A stretch of DNA of 11,703 nt from JBDRNO01 sp043811005 (GTDB lineage Bacteria; Bacteroidota; Bacteroidia; NORP154). The DNA lies in contig JBDRNO010000231.1 in NCBI GenBank assembly GCA_043811005.1, positions 1 through 11,703 of the forward strand. Direction: 5' to 3'. Both the position numbers and the translations under genes were made by a program. Positions 6,784 through 11,703 of this stretch are shown here, one piece after another; position 1 is the stretch's first letter, and each line of letters starts with the position of its first letter. Under the pieces are notes generated by a model. That model was not told the DNA's origin. It made no database searches and was given only the letters and a program-made list of their open reading frames with translations.

Positions 6784-7191
6784 GTCCCGATAGCTATCGT
6801 ATTAGCGTCAACCCAAAATCAAGGATTGTAAGTTATTACATCATTTTCAACTATTAAGGCAACATTAAAATTCCAAATAACAAGCACCAAATAACAAATA
6901 ATATCTAAATTCTAATGACCAAATTTTCAAAACAACTAACCAAAACAATGTTTCTACCCATGGTCGCTGTTGCACAATCGGAGGAAGGCTAATTTTGAAA
7001 TCTTTATAATAGGTCTATAATACTTGTTTTTGTCATTTGTATTTTGTTATTGGAATTTATTTGGGATTTGGTTAATTGGGATTTGTGAATTAATACTCAC
7101 TTAGAATTTAATGGTTTACTATATAATATTTTCAATGCTTTGCGGAAATTTAGTTGACGCCTAAGCGATAGCTATAGGGATTTATCGGGAC
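6784..7191. repeat. About 408-bp element bounded by imperfect inverted repeats (MITE-like)
   Basis: The left end (6784-6812) has GTCCCGATA, then GCTATCG, then GCGTCAAC. The right end (7153-7191), read on the other strand, has the same three blocks in the same order, with a roughly 10-base insertion between the first two. The block CGATAGCTATCG at 6788-6799 is itself a perfect 12-bp palindrome. Nested inside are two further arms of CAAA-rich heptamers (6871-6933 and 7025-7090) that are inverted relative to each other. No transposase is encoded. It could be a non-autonomous mobile element or two independent palindromic repeats that inserted near each other. Confidence 0.55.
6871..7090. repeat. 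Heptamer-register inverted repeat A
   Basis: The left arm (6871-6933) divides into consecutive 7-base units, several ending in CCAAA or ACAAA. The right arm (7025-7090) is rich in TTTG-containing units and is complementary in outline. The central about 90 bp is not repetitive and codes for nothing recognisable. The same architecture recurs at 8436-8640 and 8749-8873. Confidence 0.6.
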
Positions 7192-7200
7192 TGATTGACA

Positions 7201-7241
7201 GTAGGCAGTATGCAATTTGTTATTTTTTGCCGACTGCCTAC
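7201..7241. repeat. Hairpin with GTAGGCAGT/ACTGCCTAC arms
   Basis: GTAGGCAGT (7201-7209) and ACTGCCTAC (7233-7241) are perfect reverse complements. After two mismatched bases the pairing resumes with GCAA/TTGC, giving arms of about 15 bases and a T-rich loop. It lies about 120 bp past the stop of the minus-strand dehydrogenase. No T-run follows on that strand, so a dispersed palindromic repeat is at least as likely as a terminator. Confidence 0.5.
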
Positions 7242-7359
7242 CGTTAACTTATCAATTAACATCAATAATGAATTTTTAAGAACCAAAATTTAATCACTAT
7301 GTAAGCTTGTTTGGCTGCCTAGTGTTTTTAAACACTGAATTACAAAGACATATTTTATT

Positions 7360-8412
7360 CTATGTAAAATTCAGCAATTTGATCTTCTCCGCCAAAATCC
7401 TTGAGATCTTTTCATAAGATTCAACTGTCCATCCGGCAATATGAGGTGAAAGGATAACCTTATCGCTCCATGTGAGGAACTCAACAGGGTGAGCGTGTTG
7501 CCATAAACCAATTTTATGAAGCTTTGCACCGAGCTTATTGATCCAAATCCCCCTTTTATTAAACCAAACACCTACCCTGTTAAGATCTTCAAAGGAGGCG
7601 CTCTCATGTTCAAGCACATCTAAACAGGCACCCAATATTTTCCCTGACTGCATATTTTTTACAAGGTCAGCTGTCTTAACTATCTTCCCCCTGGAAGTAT
7701 TTATCAGGTAAATATTTTTTTTAAACTTTTTGATAAATTCATCATTTACCATATACTTGGTCTCTTCGGTTAAAGGTACGTGCAAGCTTAGTATATCTGT
7801 TTTTTCAAATATATTTTCAAAAGTGGTCTCGATAATGCGACTTTTTATATCTGATACTTGAAAATTAAGGGGTTTTATATAATTTGTTTTGTATTTATCA
7901 TAAGCTAATATTTTAACATCGAAACCCTGTAAGCGTTTGGAGAAAGCGCTTCCTATATTGCCATAACCAATGATCCCAACGGTTTTGCCAGACAATTCAA
8001 TACCCCTGTTCAATTCCCTGTTCCATTTGCCCTTACGAACCTGATTATCAGCCCGGTTTAGGTTGTTGAACAAGGAGAGCAGCATTCCCATTGCATGTTC
8101 TGCAACTGCATCTTTGTTTCCTTCGGGGGCATTAATACACGTTATCCCTTTGCTTTCGGCATATTCTACATCAATATTTTCCATGCCGGCACCTGCCCGG
8201 GCAATAAATTTTAAGTTAGTGGCTTTTTCCAGGATAGCCCGATCCAATCTTATCTTACTTCTTATAACTATTCCGTGGTAGTTGTTAATAATGGAAATGA
8301 TCTCTTTTTTTCCTGAACCGGCAAAAGTATCGCACTGGTAATTGAGTCGTTCCAGTTCTTCCTGTAAACAGGGATGAACGGTGTCAATAAAGAGGACATT
8401 CAGTTTCGTCAT
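7360..8412 (-). CDS. D-2-hydroxyacid dehydrogenase, 3-phosphoglycerate dehydrogenase type, with inserted peptide repeat
   Basis: A 350-residue NAD-dependent dehydrogenase that may catalyse 3-phosphoglycerate oxidation, the first step of serine synthesis. Substrate assignment is by family resemblance only. The substrate-domain N-terminus includes ARAGAGMENID (71-81). The Rossmann domain has VGIIGYGNIG (145-154). Catalytic residues are Arg241 (NTSRGK), Glu268 (CLDVLE) and His324 (SPHIAGWT). No ACT domain is present. Glu and His are 56 residues apart, against about 23 in E. coli SerA. The extra sequence (about 279-307) is a degenerate tandem repeat of a 7-residue unit beginning Gly. I chose the ATG at 8412 (MTKLNVLFID). 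An open frame continues upstream to an ATG at 8472, but those 20 residues are encoded by CAAA-type repeat DNA and do not resemble the family. Confidence 0.85.
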   Translation of the reverse strand: MTKLNVLFIDTVHPCLQEELERLNYQCDTFAGSGKKEIISIINNYHGIVIRSKIRLDRAILEKATNLKFIARAGAGMENIDVEYAESKGITCINAPEGNKDAVAEHAMGMLLSLFNNLNRADNQVRKGKWNRELNRGIELSGKTVGIIGYGNIGSAFSKRLQGFDVKILAYDKYKTNYIKPLNFQVSDIKSRIIETTFENIFEKTDILSLHVPLTEETKYMVNDEFIKKFKKNIYLINTSRGKIVKTADLVKNMQSGKILGACLDVLEHESASFEDLNRVGVWFNKRGIWINKLGAKLHKIGLWQHAHPVEFLTWSDKVILSPHIAGWTVESYEKISRILAEKIKLLNFT

Positions 8413-8435
8413 CTCATAAGGACAATTAAAAATTG

Positions 8436-8640
8436 AAATTTCAAATTTCAAATCCCAAATCTCAAATCTCAAAAAATGAACTATGAAGTATGAAAGAGAC
8501 CTTGGTAAAAGATTGCTGCAGTTTGCGGTGGATGTTATTCTGTATCTTCGTACAAACGCATTCTTGCCTCTATCCTCAATAAATTATCTACCCTATTACT
8601 TCTTTTCATCCCCTATTTGTAATTTGAGATTTGTAATTTG
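8436..8640. repeat. Heptamer-register inverted repeat C, enclosing a four-helix-bundle gene fragment
   Basis: The left arm (8439-8473) is five uninterrupted 7-base units of the form TYYCAAA. The right arm (8616-8640) is three to four units of the form TTTGNRA, also in exact 7-base register and on the opposite strand. The 140 bp between the arms contain the start of a four-helix-bundle-like ORF. The left arm begins about 24 bases upstream of the dehydrogenase ATG (8412), so it occupies that gene's promoter region. Confidence 0.65.
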
Positions 8641-8641
8641 A
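8483..8641 (+). pseudogene. Truncated four-helix-bundle (S23/IVP-like) protein gene
   Basis: ATG 8483 opens a 52-codon frame. Its first 24 residues, from MKYERDLGKRLLQFAVDV on to YLRT, resemble the first helix of the four-helix-bundle proteins related to the 23S rRNA intervening-sequence protein (S23). That family continues for about 120 residues with a conserved GxSxxANxxEA-type helix, which is absent here. After residue 24 the frame turns into unrelated sequence and then into repeat DNA that encodes its last residues, ending at TGA 8639-8641. It is therefore most likely a 5' fragment left by a deletion. Recognition rests on a short stretch, so a chance resemblance is possible. Confidence 0.5.
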
Positions 8642-8661
8642 TCCTGAACTTGTTTCAGGAT
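8641..8661. repeat. Small palindromic repeat ATCCTGAA/TTCAGGAT
   Basis: ATCCTGAA (8641-8648), loop CTTGT, TTCAGGAT (8654-8661) is a perfect 8-bp stem. The word resembles a short intergenic palindrome that I recall as dispersed in many bacterial genomes. It abuts the right arm of repeat C. Confidence 0.5.
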
Positions 8662-8686
8662 GGGACTTTTTGCTATTTTTATGACA

Positions 8687-8720
8687 TTATGGACGGACAC
8701 TAATTAGTGTCCGTCTATAA
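8687..8720. repeat. 34-bp palindrome
   Basis: The 12 bases at 8692-8703 and the 12 at 8704-8715 are perfect reverse complements with no loop (core GGACACTAATTAGTGTCC). Pairing extends to 17 bp per arm through one G.T pair (8691/8716). A divergent half copy, TTATGGACAGAGTCTAATTA (8900-8919, 17 of 20 identical to 8687-8706), lies 213 bp downstream in direct orientation. It may be the fused ends of a lost insertion element or a dimeric regulator site. Confidence 0.65.
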
Positions 8721-8748
8721 AGTCCGAATGTTTGGATGAATTTTAAAA

Positions 8749-8873
8749 TTACAAATTACAAGTACCAAATAACAAATAAATCACAATGCTCACACACTCA
8801 AGGACCAAAACTGTTTCGGTCATTTGATAATTGATATTTGGAATTTATTTGTGATTTGTCATTTGTGATTTGG
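8749..8873. repeat. Heptamer-register inverted repeat B
   Basis: The left arm (8749-8783) reads as 7-base units such as TTACAAA and TACCAAA. The right arm (8823-8873) has complementary units such as TTTGTGA and TTTGTCA. The short centre contains GACC and GGTC pairing around 8803-8821. Same family as repeats A and C, but without an internal ORF. Confidence 0.6.
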
Positions 8874-8899
8874 TGCTTCATTTTATGCAAACCTTGATT

Positions 8900-8919
8900 T
8901 TATGGACAGAGTCTAATTA
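8900..8919 (+). repeat. Divergent direct copy of the palindrome half-site
   Basis: TTATGGACAGAGTCTAATTA matches 8687-8706 at 17 of 20 positions, in the same orientation. With that copy it brackets heptamer repeat B. Confidence 0.45.
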
Positions 8920-9064
8920 ATCGTATCGGAATTTACTCGCTCTATTGTTATTTTTAGTGGGTGAATCGGGGAGTTTCACAAAATCATTGGTTCTTGGCTT
9001 CACTCGTTTTGTCATTCCTCGTTTCCCCGTTTCTCCCCTTCTCCGATTGCGCTTTAATATTTCG

Positions 9065-9077
9065 AAAACCTGGTTTT
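9065..9077 (-). terminator. Weak terminator candidate after the aminotransferase gene
   Basis: AAAACC (9065-9070), T, GGTTTT (9072-9077) is a short palindrome 13 bases beyond the stop of the minus-strand gene. It is small and AT-rich, so the call is tentative. Confidence 0.25.
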
Positions 9078-9090
9078 AAAATTGATACTA

Positions 9091-10323
9091 CTAAAAGGAA
9101 AGAATCGTCTTTTTTATAATATCAACACACTCCCTCAACTGTTCCTCAGTGATTATCAACGGAGGGGCAAAGCGGATCTTGTCACCATGAGTAGGTTTTG
9201 CGAGCAGTCCGTTTTCTTTCAGCTCCAGGCAAACATCCCAGGCATCCTTACCTTTTAGCTGCTTGATCACAATAGCATTAAGCAATCCCTTGCCTCTGAC
9301 AAGAGTGATCATATCCGAATCTATTTTACTGAGTTCTTCTCTTAAAATTTTCCCCAAATATTCTGCTTTTTCAGCCAGGTTTTCTTCCTTCACTACATCC
9401 AGTGCAGCTATCGCTACTTTACAAGCAATAGGGTTACCGCCAAAGGTAGAGCCATGCTCTCCCGGCTTAATGCACAACATGATGTCATCATCAGCAAACA
9501 CGGCAGAAACGGGATATTGCCCGCCTGAGATTGCTTTGCCTAGGATCAGTATATCGGGCCTCACATTCTCATGGTCGCATGCCAATAATTTGCCCGTACG
9601 GGCAATTCCGGTTTGCACCTCATCGGCTATAAATAATACGTTTTTTTCCTTACACAGGTTGTATGTTTTCGACAGGTAGCCCTCATCAGGAACGAACACA
9701 CCAGCTTCGCCCTGTATCGGTTCAACTAAAAAAGCAGCTACATTTTCATCCTCAAGCTCGCGGGACAAGGCATCAGTATTATTATAAGGTATGGTAACAA
9801 AACCCGGTGTGTATGGCCCGAAATCGTTTCTTGCCTCTGGGTCGGTAGAAGCAGAGATGACAGTGATCGTTCTGCCGTGAAAATTGTTCTCGCAAACGAT
9901 GATCTTCGCCTTGTTATCAGGTATTCCTTTTTTCTTATAGCCCCACTTCCTTGCAAGCTTAAGGGCGGTCTCCACACCCTCTGCACCGGTATTCATAGGT
10001 AAAACTTTATCGTAACCGAAATATTCTGTTATGTACTTTTCGTATTCTCCCAGGGTGTCATTATAGAATGCACGTGAAGTTAAGGAGAGCTTTTGCGCCT
10101 GATCGGTCATTGCCTTAACTATCTTAGGATGGCAATGACCCTGGTTCAAGGCAGAATAAGCCGATAGGAAGTCGTAATATCGCTTTCCTTCCAAATCCCA
10201 TACGAATACACCTACCCCTTTTGATAACACAACAGGAAGCGGATGGTAATTATGTGCACCATACCTCACTTCCATTTCCATAGCTATGGATGAAGACATT
10301 TTTTCTGTTATTGTATTTTCCAT
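9091..10323 (-). CDS. rocD: Ornithine aminotransferase (ornithine--oxo-acid transaminase)
   Basis: A 410-residue class III PLP-dependent aminotransferase, the usual length for the family. It would convert ornithine plus 2-oxoglutarate to glutamate-5-semialdehyde plus glutamate in the cytoplasm, linking arginine and proline metabolism. YGAHNYHPLP (21-30) and NNFHGRT (146-152) carry the Tyr (26) and Arg (151) that distinguish ornithine aminotransferases (human Tyr55 and Arg180) from other class III enzymes. PLP-site residues are NTGAEGVETALKLAR (111-125), Asp234 in IADEVQTG (232-239) and the Schiff-base Lys263 in LGKAISGG (261-268), followed by GSTFGGNP (291-298). The start at 10323 gives a short polar N-terminus (MENTITEKMSSS). 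A 13-bp hairpin lies 32 bases upstream of the start codon. The gene follows the sensor phosphatase gene in the same direction, with 195 bp between them. Confidence 0.95.
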   Translation of the reverse strand: MENTITEKMSSSIAMEMEVRYGAHNYHPLPVVLSKGVGVFVWDLEGKRYYDFLSAYSALNQGHCHPKIVKAMTDQAQKLSLTSRAFYNDTLGEYEKYITEYFGYDKVLPMNTGAEGVETALKLARKWGYKKKGIPDNKAKIIVCENNFHGRTITVISASTDPEARNDFGPYTPGFVTIPYNNTDALSRELEDENVAAFLVEPIQGEAGVFVPDEGYLSKTYNLCKEKNVLFIADEVQTGIARTGKLLACDHENVRPDILILGKAISGGQYPVSAVFADDDIMLCIKPGEHGSTFGGNPIACKVAIAALDVVKEENLAEKAEYLGKILREELSKIDSDMITLVRGKGLLNAIVIKQLKGKDAWDVCLELKENGLLAKPTHGDKIRFAPPLIITEEQLRECVDIIKKTILSF

Positions 10324-10354
10324 GTTGTCAATAATGAATTTATAAGTGCCTGCT

Positions 10355-10389
10355 ATATTCGTAAGCGCTCACAGAACGCTTACGAATAT
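10355..10389. promoter_or_regulatory. 13-bp perfect hairpin in the leader of the ornithine aminotransferase gene
   Basis: ATATTCGTAAGCG (10355-10367) and CGCTTACGAATAT (10377-10389) are perfect reverse complements with a 9-base loop. On the minus strand the structure is about 130 bases after the sensor stop codon and 32 bases before the aminotransferase ATG. No T-run follows on the minus strand. On the plus strand an AT-rich tract follows, but no plus-strand gene is present to terminate. An operator, leader hairpin or processing site is possible. The rest of 10324-10518 is AT-rich without a clear promoter. Confidence 0.5.
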
Positions 10390-10518
10390 TTTAATTTTAA
10401 TATCGAACATTGTATTGAAGATTAGTCTTGTATTTTAAATAATAAATGTCGAATGTCAAATGAAATTTATTTTTGACAATTATCTTCTCAATACTACTTT
10501 AAAACCGTGAACGATTAC

Positions 10519-11703
10519 CTATATTCTAACCCCAATCACAAGGATATCATCAACCTGCTCCTCGTCTCCCTTCCACTCCTCAATGGTTTTATCCAAAATC
10601 TTTTCCTGTTCAGCCATATTATGTTTATGAATATCCAGCAATAATCGGTTGAATCTGTCAGTCATATATTTCATTCCATCTTCGCCTCCAAACTGGTCAC
10701 AATATCCATCTGTAAAAATATATATTGTATCTCCAATTTGAATATCTATTTTTTGTGTATTATACATTCTTTCACCACCTATGCCTTTCTTAAAGTCGGG
10801 CAGCACCAAACCCACGGGAAGTTTGTTCCCATTTATCACTTCAAACTTTTTATCTCTCACCAGGATAAGTGGACGCCCCGCTCCTGCATATTCAAGAACC
10901 ATTTTCTTAAGATCAAATGAACAAATTGCCATCTCCATTCCAAAAACAGTATCTGCCTCCTGTTCAAATTTAACAAAACTCTCTACCACCCCCTTGTGCA
11001 TTTCATTAAGAATTTCAGAAGGATCCAATACAGCTCTTTTATTAATAATATTATCCAACAGCGAATTTCCAACCATCGACATAAAAGCACCCGGAACACC
11101 ATGTCCGGTACAATCAACTGCCGAAATGATCACTTTGTTATCCTTTTCAGTGAACCAATAAAAATCACCGCACACTATTGCCTTTGGTTTATATAATATA
11201 AATGCTTCTGGCAATATTTCATTTATCTTCTCTTTTATAGGAAGAATTGCATCTTGTATCCTTCTTGCATACCTTATACTGTCAGTAATATCTTTATTTT
11301 TCTTTTCAATTATTTTGTTCTGTTCCTCAACTTTTTCTTTCTCTTCATTGAGCAGCCTGGTTCTTAGCTTCACCTGCTCGTGCAAAATATGCGCCCTTTT
11401 ACGAAGGTTCCTCAATCTTATATTAATAACAATATATATTAAAATAAACGCTGACAGAATAATCAACACATAGAACCACCATGTTTGCCAGAAAGGCGGA
11501 ATAATTACAAAACTGTAAACCGTTGGTTCCTTGTTCCATACCCCGTCATTATTACATGCTTTCACCATAAAAGTATACTTTCCGGGAAGCAGGTTGGAAT
11601 AGGTAGCAAACCTTTCTTTTGTAGCCGGAGACCAATCTTTATCCAGTCCTTCCAATTTGAATTGATACCTTACCTTCTCAGGAATTGTCATGCTAATTCC
11701 CAG
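10519..11703 (-). CDS. Y_Y_Y-domain sensor with SpoIIE/PP2C-type serine phosphatase (3' part)
   Basis: The gene enters from the right edge. The frame is open through 11703 (LGIS precedes the first visible Met at 11691), so the true N-terminus is missing. Numbering from that Met: Y_Y_Y domain about 1-63 (RYQFKLEGLDKDW, 8-20; NLLPGKYTFMVKACNNDG, 33-50), one membrane helix 70-92, a coiled coil about 98-150 (EEKEKVEEQNKIIEKK), then a SpoIIE phosphatase domain 160-390. Metal-binding Asp candidates are D176 (CGDFYWF), D193 (VDCTGHGVPG), D328 (FTDGY) and D381/D382 (VDDILVIGV). In Bacteroidetes such proteins usually start with a signal peptide and beta-propeller repeats in the periplasm. The output would be dephosphorylation of a cytoplasmic anti-sigma-antagonist-like target, as with RsbU. 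No partner is visible in the window. Confidence 0.92.
   Translation of the reverse strand: MGISMTIPEKVRYQFKLEGLDKDWSPATKERFATYSNLLPGKYTFMVKACNNDGVWNKEPTVYSFVIIPPFWQTWWFYVLIILSAFILIYIVINIRLRNLRKRAHILHEQVKLRTRLLNEEKEKVEEQNKIIEKKNKDITDSIRYARRIQDAILPIKEKINEILPEAFILYKPKAIVCGDFYWFTEKDNKVIISAVDCTGHGVPGAFMSMVGNSLLDNIINKRAVLDPSEILNEMHKGVVESFVKFEQEADTVFGMEMAICSFDLKKMVLEYAGAGRPLILVRDKKFEVINGNKLPVGLVLPDFKKGIGGERMYNTQKIDIQIGDTIYIFTDGYCDQFGGEDGMKYMTDRFNRLLLDIHKHNMAEQEKILDKTIEEWKGDEEQVDDILVIGVRI

Larger units (their letters stand above)
6547..7359. other. Gene-free repeat-rich intergenic region
   Basis: About 810 bp separate the usp gene from the 3' end of the dehydrogenase. No open frame here looks like a protein. 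The content is GC-rich inverted-repeat patches (6638-6770), a nested element bounded by inverted repeats (6784-7191) and a hairpin (7201-7241), described separately. The remainder is AT-rich with nothing recognised. Confidence 0.7.
8642..9090. other. Gene-free stretch dominated by palindromes
   Basis: This stretch runs from the end of repeat C to the 3' end of the aminotransferase gene. It holds the perfect palindrome centred at 8703/8704, heptamer repeat B (8749-8873), a divergent direct copy of half the palindrome (8900-8919), and a C/T-rich segment (8995-9050) with partial self-complementarity to AATCGGGGAG around 8964. No plausible coding frame was found. Confidence 0.6.

Noticed and set aside
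8413..8472. Longer start for the dehydrogenase at 8472
   Set aside because: The extra 20 residues are encoded by CAAA-type heptamer repeats and precede a good family-like N-terminus at 8412.
8436..8473. CRISPR-like array of short repeats
   Set aside because: The units are 7 bp with no spacers and no cas gene is nearby.
9263..9679. Plus-strand open frame of 138 codons opposite the aminotransferase gene
   Set aside because: It lies entirely antisense to a well-supported enzyme gene, and its sequence resembles no protein family.

Overview
The window reads as a chromosomal segment of an uncultivated or poorly characterised Bacteroidota (Bacteroidetes) bacterium. The evidence is low GC, no Shine-Dalgarno sequences before the starts, promoter-like TAnnTTTG motifs of the Bacteroidetes type, a Y_Y_Y-domain/SpoIIE phosphatase, and clusters of AT-rich intergenic repeats with a CAAA core. 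Assignment below phylum level is not possible from the sequence alone.

Left half, mostly plus strand: the tail of an unrecognised gene (2-166), an MFS permease (354-1877), a six-helix voltage-gated K+ channel (1998-2798) and a CorA-family divalent-cation transporter with a GTN instead of GMN signature (3053-4117). Five bases after corA lies a decayed YcbB-type L,D-transpeptidase (about 4123-4824): a signal-peptide remnant is joined out of frame to an intact catalytic domain. It converges on a second, unrelated and shortened L,D-transpeptidase on the minus strand (4923-5414). A two-domain universal stress protein follows (5695-6546). The theme is membrane transport, ion balance, cell-wall crosslinking and stress.

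Middle (about 6547-9090): a repeat-rich zone. About 810 bp without a gene hold GC-rich palindromic patches and a roughly 400-bp element bounded by inverted repeats. Then comes a minus-strand D-2-hydroxyacid (3-phosphoglycerate-type) dehydrogenase (7360-8412) with a short tandem peptide repeat inserted between its catalytic Glu and His. Just upstream of its start is a repeat element carrying a truncated four-helix-bundle (S23/IVP-like) gene. About 450 bp more of palindromes and CAAA-heptamer repeats follow.

Right, minus strand: ornithine aminotransferase (9091-10323), preceded by a 13-bp perfect hairpin, and the 3' part of a large sensor whose visible portion is Y_Y_Y domain, one membrane helix, coiled coil and SpoIIE/PP2C phosphatase (10519 to the right edge). 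The dehydrogenase and the aminotransferase are both amino-acid metabolism genes, but more than 600 bp of repeats separate them and they do not look like one operon.

No complete new system is evident. The strongest leads are the 7-bp-register inverted-repeat family with a four-helix-bundle ORF in one copy, the peptide-repeat insertion in the dehydrogenase active-site region, the GTN CorA, and the two neighbouring L,D-transpeptidases that both lack sequence just after the signal peptide.
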